A stretch of DNA of 64,000 nt from Paraflavitalea pollutisoli (GCF_029360705.1 NZ_JARKMX010000004.1:124001-188000); one strand, 5' to 3'. Counted from the first letter of the stretch, positions 36,177 to 46,044 are shown. A program made the numbers and translations. Notes: a model not told the origin generated them from the sequence alone.

Positions 36177-36359
36177 ATGCCAGAGAATCAATCTTTAAGC
36201 AATATTCAGCTAGAACTGTTGAAGCTATTTTGCTTAAATCTGCCAGAGGAAGACCATCTGCACAATAAGAATATTTTGGAAGCATATTTTTCGTCAAAAC
36301 ATAGTCGTAAAACTGTGCAGGATTCGAACGGAGATTTGACTGTCAGCTCTCCCAGGTAA
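36177..36359 (+). pseudogene. Truncated antitoxin-like small ORF, probably degenerate
   Basis: A 60-residue frame from ATG 36177. Residues 9-40 (IQLELLKLFCLNLPEEDHL, ILEAYF) resemble a small Bacteroidota/cyanobacterial antitoxin-like family of about 70-80 residues beginning QLELLKLF...L.E..L..I..L...YF. After YFSSK the similarity stops and the tail (QDSNGDLTVSSPR) looks random and overlaps the end of the convergent DUF2004-like gene by 17 bases, as expected for a truncated gene. The stretch is AT-rich unlike its surroundings. No toxin gene is adjacent. The similarity is from memory and moderate; it could be an intact unrelated small protein. Confidence 0.45.
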
Positions 36360-36843
36360 TATATCTCAGTTGCCCTTCATCGTTTCTGTTGACAACGACC
36401 AATTCGTCGGTAAAGTCGCGGCCAAAGCTGTAATCAAAAGTGGCGAGTTGGCCTTCCTGCTGCGGATAAAAACCGACCCTTACCAGTTGTAGTTTTTCAA
36501 GTAGTGGTACCTGTTGCTCGATATCGTCCCGGGTAACACCCAGGGCTTCGATGAGCTCGTCGTGATCGATCTCCTCTACGTAAAATTCGATAAAGCCTTT
36601 TAGGGTATTGTTGTCTTCCAGGAAATAGTTGTCGCGGATCTCCTGCCTGCTTTGTGCGTCGTAGGTGGATAATTTGCCCAGAAATGTGTTAACAGTTTCC
36701 AATCGGGAAGGGTCGATGGATTTGGTGTCGAAGTTGAGGTCGACTTCGACCATCCTGCCATTCAAATCAATCTCGACATCATAGTACTCTTCCGGGTTGT
36801 CGGTATCGATCACGCCGAAATAAGGTAGTTCGAATTGTGCCAT
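36343..36843 (-). CDS. DUF2004-like cytosolic acidic protein
   Basis: A 166-residue acidic protein without signal or membrane segment, beginning MAQFELPYFGVIDTDNPEEY. The pattern (short N-terminal beta-rich domain, then IDHDELIEALGVTRDDIEQQVPLLEKLQL and a final beta region RVGFYPQQEGQLATFDYS) resembles DUF2004 proteins, which have no assigned biochemical role; some relatives act as immunity-like or SMI1-neighbour proteins. It is convergent with the antitoxin-like remnant and separated from the large metalloprotease gene by a 243-base divergent spacer. Confidence 0.6.
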   Translation of the reverse strand: MAQFELPYFGVIDTDNPEEYYDVEIDLNGRMVEVDLNFDTKSIDPSRLETVNTFLGKLSTYDAQSRQEIRDNYFLEDNNTLKGFIEFYVEEIDHDELIEALGVTRDDIEQQVPLLEKLQLVRVGFYPQQEGQLATFDYSFGRDFTDELVVVNRNDEGQLRYITWES

Positions 36844-37086
36844 GGAATTATGTTTGTAGGATGGCTAAATTACCGCAAATTCTCAGATCAACTTTGATAT
36901 GGGTGATTTTCTACCCATCACAAACCGGTCAACTTCCTGCTGCTTTTAGTTAATATCAGTCAGGCCCTTGCTGGCTGCCTTCGTTATCTTCATTCTTTAC
37001 TGGAACATCGTTCAGAATCATTTACTGCGCACGCTCTCAGTGGGTATCGTGCAGCATGAACCATTCATTACCATTAACTATTGTCT

Positions 37087-40000
37087 ATGCGAAAATGCTA
37101 CGCAGTTCTATTGCTATTGTTTGCACTCCATGCAAGCGCCCAAAAACAGGTTTATATTCCCCGCATTTTTTCAACCGATCCCGCCTTGAGCACCTGGTCA
37201 TACAGCCGTTCGGTACAATCAGAAAACTTTGTATGCTTTTGGGGGCCGGTAGTTGGAGAACATCCGGAAACGTATGCTGATCCCAACCTCCGGTTTACGC
37301 CGGCCCATGTGCTGGACACATTGGAGAAAGTGTATCAGAAATTTGTGCGGGAAATTCATTTTGTTAAAGATGATGCTACGACTAACCTGGGCAAGTATAA
37401 GATCATCGTCGTGATCAACGATACCTGGCCACCTGGTGGCCCCACCGGATGGGCTTTCGGCAGCAGCTATGATGAAGTGATCGGCGCCATGTGGGTACAT
37501 CCCAATGCAGTGCGGGATGGGGCTGTGCTCAGCCATGAGCTTACGCACTCCTTACAGGGACAGAACAATATCGACCGCAACCTGGTGGGAGGGTTTAGAA
37601 ATCAGTCTACAGGGTCCTTCTGGGAAACGCATGCCAACTTCATGCGATTGCAGATGTATCCGCAATTTGCCAAGGAAGATGCCCCTCGCTGGATGGCTAC
37701 CCGCAGTTTCCAGTTCTCTTCTACCCGTCACCACTATTGTGCTTTTAATCTCCTGTTGACGATACAGGAATTGGACAGCCTTGGCATGGTGAACAGGATC
37801 TGGCAGGAGTCAGCTGCCAATGAACACCCACTAATGACTTATCGCCGAATCAAGGGCTGGACACAAAGTCAGCTAAATGATTTTATATGGAATTATGCGA
37901 AACGTGATGTCATCGCTGACTACAATGTGCTGGGAACCGGTGCTTTCATACGCGCCGAACGTCGCCGGTTGCAGAATGCAGAGCCGCACAACCTGTGGCG
38001 CCAATATACTTTGTTGAAACGGGTGAGCGACTCGCTACCGCGCTTTGTGGTGCCCGACTACCAGGCGCCGCAGGATTATGGCTATAACATTATCCCTCTG
38101 CATCCTACCTGCGCCAACAGGATCGTGAAAATAAAATTCAAAGGACATGCCGAAACGGCCGGTGCCGGCTGGCGGTATGGTCTTGTGGCCGTCAAAGCAG
38201 ATGGTTCAACGGCCCGCTACAGTGCATCCTATTCCTCGCCTGAGGCGGAGGTGACATTTGCGATGAAGGAAGACGAGACGTCACTGTACCTCGTGGTAGC
38301 GGGTGCGCCCACATCACATACTACTTATGTGTGGGAGGCAGGCTTCCCCAAAATAAAAAGGTTTCCCTATGAGATCAGTGTCAGCAATGCCTTGCCCGAA
38401 GGTTACCAGCCAGGTTTCCGGGAGGAGTTCAGATCGGCAGGCCGGATACATGCCAACGGCGGCGGTTGGGTGAGCAACAGTGCTACCGTGGATGCCAGTG
38501 TGTATGTGGGACCGAAGGCCATCGTGCGCGGTACTTCCCGGCTTACCGGTAATGTACGGATAGAAGGTACCGCCTGGGTAGAGAATGCCTTGATCAGCGA
38601 CCAGGTCGTGGTGAGCGGTAATGGGCGGATATTCGGCGGCACTTTCAGCGGCAATGTGAAGGTGACTGACAATGCGATCCTCAACTATTGTACGGTATCG
38701 GGCAACGTGTTATTGAAAGACAATGCACTGGAGTGGGGGGCCACCCTGGGCAACAGTGTAGTCGTAGGCGGTGATGCAGAGATCGAAAACTGTAGCACCA
38801 ATGGTGTCTACCTGCAGACGCCCAATTCCAACAATGGTCGTGCTGCCTGTGATGGTAAAGGCGCGGCGGATGTGTCGAATATCGACATCAATCCTGTGTA
38901 TACTTTGTTCTCCAACCAGGAAATGTCCATCAGCGAGTCGCCCGCGTGCGTTCCGGTGGAGTTTGTACAAAACCTCGCACGCACGGCCACGCCTTCCACC
39001 TCCTTTGTTTCTTCCTGGGAATCGCTGGCTGCCATCAATGATGGTTTCACACCTGCCGGCTCCGGCGACCGCGGACATGGCGTATACGGCAACTGGAACA
39101 ATCCCAATTCTTTTCAATGGGTGCTATATGAGTGGCCACAAGCCTACCTCATCAATAAAACCGAAGTGTATTGGTTTGATGATAATACCGGAATACGTGT
39201 TCCGGACACTGCCTACGCGGAATATTGGAAAGACAACGAGTGGGTTGCTCTCGGCAGCATACCTGTACAACGGGACGCATTCAATACGGTGTTGCTGAAC
39301 GGTATCCGTACCAATAAGATCAGGTTGTCCATGCGCAGCAATGTTCAATCGACAGGCATTATCGAATGGCGCGTGTGGGGTTCCGAAACGGCCTTACCGG
39401 TACCAGGCTACACCTTGTTGTCTTTTGCGGGCACACGTACAGACGGCGCCAATCAATTGCAGTGGGAAACGATCTCGGATGAGTCCATCGCCCACTATGA
39501 ATTGGAATATGGCACCGATAGCATTCACTTCATCAAGGTAGCTACCCTGGCTAAAAATGCTGCACAGGCCTATCGTGCAACGCATGCCAGCAACAGCAGC
39601 AACAGTTACTATCGTGTACGGCAGGTATTTACTGCCGGCAACAGCGTCTACAGTACTGTGGTAAAGATCAGTACCCAAACAGAGAACATTGCCCTGGTGG
39701 CTACGGCATCAACTTCTTATGTATCGCCCTGGGAAACACTCGGTGCGGTAAACGATGGCTTTACGCCATTGAACTCCGGAGATAAGAGCCACGGGGCATA
39801 CGGCAACTGGTACAGTCCCGATTCGCTACAGTGGGTCGCCTACGAGTGGCCAGCCAATTGTGTGATCGATAAGGTTGACCTCTATTGGTTTGATGATGGT
39901 GGGGGCGTGCGTACACCCACCATGGCTTTCCTCGAATACTGGAATGACACCGCCTGGGTAAAGGTGGCCGATGTTCCGCTTGTAAAAGATGCCTTTAACC

Positions 40001-41346
40001 AGGTTGCCCTGCACGGCCTCAATACCAGTCGCCTGCGTGTAGTGATGAAACACAATGTAGAATCAACCGGTATCCTGGAGTTCAGGGTATGGGGCTATTT
40101 CTCCCTGCCGGCCGCTGAAAGGTTGATCGTATTGCACAAAGATCCGGCGGCCAATAAGCCGGTTGATAATACCATTCACAACCAATTACAGGTGCAGAAT
40201 GAAACCAGTGAAGCGATCCCTTACAAAGACATCAGTATTCGCTATTGGCTGACGGCGGAGGATTTTGCCCCCATGACCAACCTGTACACCGACTACGCGC
40301 AATTGGGAACCGATAAAGTGAAAATGCGTTATGTGAAATTGCCGGTACCGCGGGAAGGAGCTTACGGTTACCTGGAGTACCGATTCGACAGCACTGCCGG
40401 TAACCTGATAGCCAATGGCAATTCTGGTCCTATACAAACCAGGGCTGCAAAGAGCAACTGGACTAATTTCCAGAAAATGAACGACTATTCTTATACGCCT
40501 GCCATAGCGTATGCGAAGAATGATCGTATCACAGTGTACCAAAACCAGGTATTGGTGGGCGGCACCGAGCCTTTGGAAGTGCCGGTGGTCAACAACCTGA
40601 AAGCATACAGCAGAAATGCCGGCAACAATACCAATACCATCGCCAACTATGTAAAGCTGAACAATGAAGGCAACACACCCGTCAGCTATACAGACGTTAC
40701 CCTCCGTTACTGGTTTACGGCAGATGGCAGCCAGGTGGTCAATTACTACCTGGATTATGCGGCCATGGGCAACCAGTATGTAAAGGGGAAAGTCGTGAAC
40801 CTTGCCGCGCCGTTACAGGGGGCAGATAGTTACCTCGAGTTGTCGTTCACGGCACCGGATAGTTTGTATCCGGCCAGTACCACCGGTAATATTCAACAGC
40901 GCATGGCAAAGACCAACTGGAGTGCCTTCACGCAGTCCGATGATCATTCATTCCGTCCTGCGGAGGTGTTTACCGAGAACGCCCACGTGACCGTATATGT
41001 GAAAGGACAATTGGTGTACGGCACAGAGCCCGCGGAAATGGCGGTCCAGTTGTTGACGGCCCGGGCCGCTACTTCGACCCCCGTGAAAGATGCCTTTGCA
41101 GTCAGCCTGCTGCAAAACCCGGTACCCGGCAATGCGGTAACCGTGCTGGTACTTGGCGCGGCCAATCAGCCGTTGGAAATGGTGCTCACCGACATCACGG
41201 GTAAAGTGGTTGCTGCCAGGAAGGTATCGTCCGCTTCGGCATTGGAAAAGCAGCCGTTCTTACTGCCAGGTTCGGTGTCTGGCGTTTATTTCATTAAAGT
41301 CATGAAGGGGAAAGAGACGAGGACCGTCAGGGTAGTTCGTTTGTAA
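37087..41346 (+). CDS. Giant secreted DUF6055-type metalloprotease with beta-helix, discoidin-like and CBM3-like modules, T9SS cargo
   Basis: A 1419-residue protein from ATG 37087 (a TTG six bases upstream is not preferred), signal peptide 1-19. Residues about 40-330 match DUF6055: SENFVCFWG, NDTWPPGGPTGWAFG and the zinc motif HELTH (His150-Glu151...His154). At about 455-590 a run of short repeats (ATVDASVYVGPKAIV, NVRIEGTAWVENALI, NVKVTDNAILNYCTV) suggests a left-handed hexapeptide beta-helix. Two discoidin-like units (about 625-765 and 860-1005, SFVSSWESLAAINDGFTP / SYVSPWETLGAVNDGFTP) flank an Ig-like segment. Two CBM3-like units (about 1025-1160 and 1170-1305) and a T9SS tail follow. It is probably a surface protease that binds polysaccharide. 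Confidence 0.85.
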   Translation: MRKCYAVLLLLFALHASAQKQVYIPRIFSTDPALSTWSYSRSVQSENFVCFWGPVVGEHPETYADPNLRFTPAHVLDTLEKVYQKFVREIHFVKDDATTNLGKYKIIVVINDTWPPGGPTGWAFGSSYDEVIGAMWVHPNAVRDGAVLSHELTHSLQGQNNIDRNLVGGFRNQSTGSFWETHANFMRLQMYPQFAKEDAPRWMATRSFQFSSTRHHYCAFNLLLTIQELDSLGMVNRIWQESAANEHPLMTYRRIKGWTQSQLNDFIWNYAKRDVIADYNVLGTGAFIRAERRRLQNAEPHNLWRQYTLLKRVSDSLPRFVVPDYQAPQDYGYNIIPLHPTCANRIVKIKFKGHAETAGAGWRYGLVAVKADGSTARYSASYSSPEAEVTFAMKEDETSLYLVVAGAPTSHTTYVWEAGFPKIKRFPYEISVSNALPEGYQPGFREEFRSAGRIHANGGGWVSNSATVDASVYVGPKAIVRGTSRLTGNVRIEGTAWVENALISDQVVVSGNGRIFGGTFSGNVKVTDNAILNYCTVSGNVLLKDNALEWGATLGNSVVVGGDAEIENCSTNGVYLQTPNSNNGRAACDGKGAADVSNIDINPVYTLFSNQEMSISESPACVPVEFVQNLARTATPSTSFVSSWESLAAINDGFTPAGSGDRGHGVYGNWNNPNSFQWVLYEWPQAYLINKTEVYWFDDNTGIRVPDTAYAEYWKDNEWVALGSIPVQRDAFNTVLLNGIRTNKIRLSMRSNVQSTGIIEWRVWGSETALPVPGYTLLSFAGTRTDGANQLQWETISDESIAHYELEYGTDSIHFIKVATLAKNAAQAYRATHASNSSNSYYRVRQVFTAGNSVYSTVVKISTQTENIALVATASTSYVSPWETLGAVNDGFTPLNSGDKSHGAYGNWYSPDSLQWVAYEWPANCVIDKVDLYWFDDGGGVRTPTMAFLEYWNDTAWVKVADVPLVKDAFNQVALHGLNTSRLRVVMKHNVESTGILEFRVWGYFSLPAAERLIVLHKDPAANKPVDNTIHNQLQVQNETSEAIPYKDISIRYWLTAEDFAPMTNLYTDYAQLGTDKVKMRYVKLPVPREGAYGYLEYRFDSTAGNLIANGNSGPIQTRAAKSNWTNFQKMNDYSYTPAIAYAKNDRITVYQNQVLVGGTEPLEVPVVNNLKAYSRNAGNNTNTIANYVKLNNEGNTPVSYTDVTLRYWFTADGSQVVNYYLDYAAMGNQYVKGKVVNLAAPLQGADSYLELSFTAPDSLYPASTTGNIQQRMAKTNWSAFTQSDDHSFRPAEVFTENAHVTVYVKGQLVYGTEPAEMAVQLLTARAATSTPVKDAFAVSLLQNPVPGNAVTVLVLGAANQPLEMVLTDITGKVVAARKVSSASALEKQPFLLPGSVSGVYFIKVMKGKETRTVRVVRL

Positions 41347-41367
41347 CCCGATAGCAGACAATTGTAC

Positions 41368-41403
41368 AGGTCTGACCGGCCTATCCGGTCAGACCTTTTT
41401 TAT
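41368..41403 (+). terminator. Rho-independent terminator after the giant metalloprotease
   Basis: A perfect 12-bp stem (41368-41379 with 41385-41396), loop of 5 bases, then a T run. It overlaps the stop codon of the convergent radical SAM gene (41400-41402). Confidence 0.9.
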
Positions 41404-43601
41404 AACTTCAGCAACCCCATCTTGTGCAAGGTATTCACCGGCTTATTATCCCAGAACAATTCAAAATCTTCCAGGCCCGCATCACGGTAGCTGTCCATGA
41501 CCTCCTGTAACGTATAGGTCTTTGCGTTGGTGATGGAGAGCTTGCTGAGCATGTCGGCCAGCCAGTCGCCTTGTTCGCGGCCTACACTGATGCTGTATTT
41601 CTCCTTTCTATCCTGGAAGGTCAGGGAGGTCATCTCCCAGCTATTGCCTTTTTTACTTTTGGTAATATGCTCCACGGCAGGTTGCCGGCCCAGCCACACG
41701 ATCTTGGTAGTAGGCCTGGCCGCAGCAAACTGATCCTGTGTAAGCGTCTGCGCAATATAGTCCGGAGCCACTTTCGTTTTCGGTACTTTGAACTCGAACC
41801 ATTTCTGCAAAGGGTCCTGCAGGCCGATGCCGTGCATGAAGTTGAACAAAGACTTCTTCAGCCCAAAGCTGAAGGATTCATGATCGGCGCCGGTATCGTC
41901 GATGTGTACGATGTCGTTGTTGGCAAAGGTGGGTGTGTTGTCGTTCTCGCGGCGCACATTGAATTTTGCGGGTTCGAGACCTACCGGGCTGTGCGCCGTC
42001 ATGGTAAACAAATGCCAGAAGGCCGATTGCAGGATGCCTGCTGCAAACATCTGGCGGATCATCTCCATCGAGTCGATCGTTTCCTGGGCCGTCTGAGTCG
42101 GAAAGCCGTACATCAGGTAAGCATGTACCATGATACCGGCTTCGGTAAAGTTGCGGTTGACCTGGGCTACCTGGGCTACGGTAATACCTTTCTGGATCAG
42201 GTCGAGTAAGCGGTCACTGGCTACTTCCAATCCACCCGATACGGCAATACAGCCCGAGCGCTTCAGCAAGAGGCAGAGGTCGCGGGTGAAGCTCTTTTCA
42301 AAACGGATATTCGTCCACCAACTCACGACCAGTTTGCGTTTAATGATCTCCAGTGCCAGGGCGCGCATCAAAGCGGGCGGCGCGGCTTCGTCCACAAAGT
42401 GAAAACCATTTTCACCGGTCTGGGCGATCAGTTGCTCCATGCGATCGCAGAGCAGGGCGGCCGCAATGGGTTCGTAGAGGCGTATATAGTCCAGCGATAT
42501 ATCGCAGAAGGTGCATTTACCCCAATAGCAGCCATGCGCCATCGTGAGCTTGTTCCAGCGGCCGTCACTCCACATGCGGTGCATGGGATTCACTACCTCG
42601 ATGGCGCTGATGTATTTGTGTAGCTGGAAATCACTGTAATCGGGCGTGCCTACCTGCCCCTGTTTGTAATCGCTGCAGGCTTTGTTGTTGAAATAGGTGA
42701 CCTGCCCGTCTACCAGCGTAAAAGTGCGCTTCAGCTCTTCCAAAGGCTTAATGCCTTCCACATGGTGTATGAGGTTCTCGATGGGTGCTTCGCCATCGTC
42801 GAGGGTGATGAAGTCATAGAACTCGAATACACGTGGATCGGTAAGGCCACGCAATTCAGTATTGGCGAAGCCGCCACCCATCACCACTTTCACGCTGGGA
42901 TAGTGTTGTTTTATCCACTGCCCGCATCGTAGGGAGGTATAGAGATTACCGGGAAAGGGTACGGAGATGGCGACCAGTTTGGGCTGTACGGCCTGCATGT
43001 GTTGTTGCAGCAGGTTGATAAGTAGTTGGTCGATAAACGTGTAGTCCTTTTGCAGGGCTGCGTATAGTTCGTCGAAACTATTGGCGGAGCGCGCAAGGCG
43101 TTCCGCATAGCGGCTAAAACCAAAATGTTCGTCCACACATTCTCGGATGAGGTCACTCAGGTCTTCGAGGTACATGGTGGCCAGGTGCTTGGCCTTGTCT
43201 TGCGTACCCATGGAGCCAAAGGCCCAGTCGAGGTCTTCCAGTTGGGCAAAGCGGCCTGCCTCTGGGAGAAAATCGCGTTTGCAGATGCGGTGGGCAAGGG
43301 TAGGGTTGTGGCCTTGCAGAAAGAGGATGGCATCGTCGATCGTAGAGATATAGTCATCCCGTAAGGCGATGATACGGGCAATATTGTCGTTGATAGCCTG
43401 GGGCGGCTGAGCGTCGATGCGTGCAAAAAGCTCCTGCAGTCCCTGGCGGTTGAAGAGCGCGACGGTGGTTTCGATACCCAGGTCGGCCTGGAAGGCGGTG
43501 ATATTCCGGGTGTTGAGGAATCCCTTCAGGTAGGCGGTCGCCGGGTACGGCGTGTTCAGTTGTGTAAAAGGCGGCGTCAGCAAAAACACGGTAGCGCTCA
43601 A
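41400..43601 (-). CDS. B12-binding-type radical SAM protein with CX4CX2C motif
   Basis: A 733-residue protein. The N-terminal region (about 1-290: LLTPPFTQLNTPYPATAYLKG, VPFPGNLYTSLRCGQWIKQ, VVMGGGFANTELR) looks like the cobalamin-binding Rossmann fold of B12/radical SAM enzymes but lacks DxHxxG. The radical SAM core (about 350-600) has MAHGCYWGKCTFCD: Cys358, Cys363 and Cys366, spacing CX4CX2C rather than CX3CX2C, verified codon by codon. The start is TTG at 43601, the only usual start before an in-frame stop at 43623-43625; a GTG at 43589 is possible. The substrate is unknown. It is divergent from the hydrolase gene. Confidence 0.85.
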   Translation of the reverse strand: MSATVFLLTPPFTQLNTPYPATAYLKGFLNTRNITAFQADLGIETTVALFNRQGLQELFARIDAQPPQAINDNIARIIALRDDYISTIDDAILFLQGHNPTLAHRICKRDFLPEAGRFAQLEDLDWAFGSMGTQDKAKHLATMYLEDLSDLIRECVDEHFGFSRYAERLARSANSFDELYAALQKDYTFIDQLLINLLQQHMQAVQPKLVAISVPFPGNLYTSLRCGQWIKQHYPSVKVVMGGGFANTELRGLTDPRVFEFYDFITLDDGEAPIENLIHHVEGIKPLEELKRTFTLVDGQVTYFNNKACSDYKQGQVGTPDYSDFQLHKYISAIEVVNPMHRMWSDGRWNKLTMAHGCYWGKCTFCDISLDYIRLYEPIAAALLCDRMEQLIAQTGENGFHFVDEAAPPALMRALALEIIKRKLVVSWWTNIRFEKSFTRDLCLLLKRSGCIAVSGGLEVASDRLLDLIQKGITVAQVAQVNRNFTEAGIMVHAYLMYGFPTQTAQETIDSMEMIRQMFAAGILQSAFWHLFTMTAHSPVGLEPAKFNVRRENDNTPTFANNDIVHIDDTGADHESFSFGLKKSLFNFMHGIGLQDPLQKWFEFKVPKTKVAPDYIAQTLTQDQFAAARPTTKIVWLGRQPAVEHITKSKKGNSWEMTSLTFQDRKEKYSISVGREQGDWLADMLSKLSITNAKTYTLQEVMDSYRDAGLEDFELFWDNKPVNTLHKMGLLKL

Positions 43602-43710
43602 ATCATCGAATTTGGCGCAAAATTACGTCAATTCAGGGAAGTGAGCGGCCGGCGGGCGCGGAAGGTCTGAGAATTGCAATCGGGGATCGTACCATTCAAC
43701 TTCCTTTCAT

Positions 43711-44604
43711 ATGCGCACCAATACTATCCAAACCGACTTGTTGGACATTGTTTATCTCGACCAGGGGCCAGCCGACGGGTCGCCTGTTTTCTTGCTACAT
43801 GGCTGGCCCGATGATGTCCGGAGCTGGCAGCACATCGCACCCATATTGAATGAGAAGGGGTTCCGAACCATCACGCCGTATTTGCGCGGTACGGGGGAGA
43901 CCCGCTTTCTACGGGAAGACACGATCCGCGATGGCCGGGCAGTAGCGCTGGCGCAGGATGTGATCGACCTGGCCAATGCATTGAATATTGAACAATTTCA
44001 GGTGGCAGGAAACGATTGGGGAGCGCGCGCCGCTTATCTATTGGCCGCATTATTCCCCGAACGGGTGAAGCGGATCGCCGCGCTGGGACTGGCTTTCCAG
44101 CCCAACGGTCAATTCCACATGCCTGGGTTTGAGCAGGCCCGCCGGTTCTGGTACCAGTGGTTCATGTATATAGAAGAGGGCGCAGCAGCCGTTGCTGAAG
44201 ATCCGGTGGGTTTTGCCCGGATACAGTGGGATACCTGGAGCCCGGCGGATTGGTACAACGAAGCCGACTTTGCAGCCACGGCACATAGTTTCCTCAACCC
44301 CGACTGGGCTGCCATCACCCTTCAGGGTTACCGCAGCCGGTTCTGCACGGAAAAGACTGATCCTCTGTATGATATTCTGTCCCAGCGAATGGGCGCTATC
44401 GGACAGCTGAAAGTGCCGACGCTGGTGATCGTGGGCGGAGAGGATGGCTGTGATCCGGCTGAGCTGTCAGAGAATATGGAACACTGTTTTACGGCTGATT
44501 ATAAACGGGTGGTGCTGGAAGGTGTAGGTCATTTCCCGCAGCGGGAGGCTCCGGTCAATGTGAGTGCGTTGCTGGGGGATTGGTTTGGGGGGAAATACCC
44601 ATGA
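43711..44604 (+). CDS. Alpha/beta hydrolase, epoxide-hydrolase/haloalkane-dehalogenase-like
   Basis: A 297-residue cytosolic enzyme. It has the oxyanion-hole motif HGWP (30-33), the nucleophile elbow GNDWGAR with Asp102 in place of serine, the cap region rich in aromatic residues (about 135-215), and the general-base His in GVGHFPQREAP near the C-terminus. An Asp nucleophile is typical of epoxide hydrolases and dehalogenases; residues do not separate the two. The substrate is unknown. It is alone in its direction, starting 109 bases from the divergent radical SAM gene. Confidence 0.9.
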   Translation: MRTNTIQTDLLDIVYLDQGPADGSPVFLLHGWPDDVRSWQHIAPILNEKGFRTITPYLRGTGETRFLREDTIRDGRAVALAQDVIDLANALNIEQFQVAGNDWGARAAYLLAALFPERVKRIAALGLAFQPNGQFHMPGFEQARRFWYQWFMYIEEGAAAVAEDPVGFARIQWDTWSPADWYNEADFAATAHSFLNPDWAAITLQGYRSRFCTEKTDPLYDILSQRMGAIGQLKVPTLVIVGGEDGCDPAELSENMEHCFTADYKRVVLEGVGHFPQREAPVNVSALLGDWFGGKYP

Positions 44605-44657
44605 CCGCAAACTGCCCAATCACCGTATCATGCGTTCGCTATTGTGGCAAATGAAGA

Positions 44658-45620
44658 TCACTCATCCCATTCAGGCCCAAATGTATAAAAGTATTGCTCT
44701 TCACCGATCCAGGTCCACTGCAGTTTGTCCTTTAGGTGATATAGGTAATGTTCCAACGCATGCAGGGAATAGGAAGCCTCCCCAAAATCAATAATTCGCT
44801 TCCTTTTTCCCTGGTCGTCGATGAGCACCGTGATTTGTGGACTGGTGTCGCTGCCATGCTCCGGATAGGAATCGCTAAGTGCAGGAAAGTTGACCAATTG
44901 TAGCCATTGAGTAAGCTCTTTCTTTATTTCAGGGGGTAGCCAGCCTCTATAGGTACCGCCGGGTAGCTCATTTTCTGTACGCCATGGTGAAGTACTTTTC
45001 AGGTAGGTGACAGAATCGTTTTTGAAGATCAAGGCAAATGGTTCAATACCCATCGCTCCACACATAGCATACCTGAATTCCTGCATGGTAAATTGGCCGG
45101 GGGCGCCTTTTTCTATAAAAGCGTCCATGGCAAAACGGATGGTGTCCGTGCGTTCGGTGCGTTCAGTCTTTTTACTGTACCTTTTAGAATGATAGTCGAT
45201 GATATTGGTTAGTATATAGGTTGTATGCTCAAGCGCTATTAGTCGTGCTGCGATGAAGGAGCTGTTACTATAATTGGTTAAGTCTTTTAATAGAAAGTCG
45301 TTATTCCCCCTGTCCAGTACTACAAAAGCCAGTTGCCGGCCGCTTGTGTCAAATCCATTGAACAGCAAATCCGTAAGGCCGTTGCCGTCGATGTCGGCCT
45401 TTTCGTAGGGGCGAATCCCTAGTCCGCGCTGCCGCTGTGCGACATATTTTTTTATGAAATACCTTTCAGGCTTTTGGTACGTAATGCGGTACCAATCGTG
45501 CTTAAGCATTCCCACAAATGCCAACACTTCCGCACTGTCGCGCAGTGCATCGATCTTTTGCGCCCGCAGGGCGGCTGGGGTAATCATCGTGGCCAAGATC
45601 AAGTAGATAATCAGACGCAT
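44658..45620 (-). CDS. Exported hypothetical protein with DUF6438-like C-terminus
   Basis: A 320-residue protein with a signal peptide (1-20, ending LRAQ). Residues about 70-115 contain an FG-GAP-like segment (YEKADIDGNGLTDLLFNG). The C-terminal part (about 225-320: WLQLVNFPALSDSY, QITVLIDDQGKRKRIIDFGE, LHALEHYLYHLKDKLQWTW) resembles the DUF6438-type fold seen in Bacteroidota exported proteins. No catalytic motif is seen. It is monocistronic, convergent with the hydrolase gene and divergent from the DUF418 gene. Confidence 0.7.
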   Translation of the reverse strand: MRLIIYLILATMITPAALRAQKIDALRDSAEVLAFVGMLKHDWYRITYQKPERYFIKKYVAQRQRGLGIRPYEKADIDGNGLTDLLFNGFDTSGRQLAFVVLDRGNNDFLLKDLTNYSNSSFIAARLIALEHTTYILTNIIDYHSKRYSKKTERTERTDTIRFAMDAFIEKGAPGQFTMQEFRYAMCGAMGIEPFALIFKNDSVTYLKSTSPWRTENELPGGTYRGWLPPEIKKELTQWLQLVNFPALSDSYPEHGSDTSPQITVLIDDQGKRKRIIDFGEASYSLHALEHYLYHLKDKLQWTWIGEEQYFYTFGPEWDE

Positions 45621-46044
45621 AAGCAGGTTTGAAGTTAGTGGGAAAGGATATGGACAAGTCCTGGCAGGCCTGCCCGTCGCGGATACGCCCGGGATGCCGT
45701 TCTAACGTAGCAGGCAGGTATAACCGTATATGGCAACCGGTAAAGAAACGTTAAAGCATAGTCCAGCAGGCAGGAACCATTATAGCGATCATCGCTAAGT
45801 TCGATAATGCTTCACTGGCCTGCCACCGGCAGTGAGCAGCAGCTACTGCTTCAAGACCAGCACGCTACCCGTTAACCGGGAAGAGACCCACTTCAACGAT
45901 AGGTACCAGGCTGAGCGCCCGCGACGGATCGCTGGAAAATGACCGTTCCCTTTTTGGGGCCGCCGCTTACGCGTCAAATCACCTATATTGATGATAGGCA
46001 GCGCCGGATGGACAGTGTAATTTGCCTTTTATCAAACCAACCAC
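45621..46044. other. Long divergent spacer with short palindromes
   Basis: 424 bases without a credible gene on either strand. It holds the perfect palindrome GGCAGGCCTGCC (45663-45674), an odd palindrome TAGCGAT-C-ATCGCTA (45783-45797), and two copies of AGCAGGCAGG (45709-45718, 45765-45774). The upstream regions of both divergent genes must lie here. I saw no clear TAnnTTTG promoter element. Confidence 0.5.

Noticed and set aside
36320-36358. tRNA-like T-arm sequence GATTCGAAC
   Set aside because: On neither strand does it form a T-arm stem, and no acceptor or anticodon arm is present.
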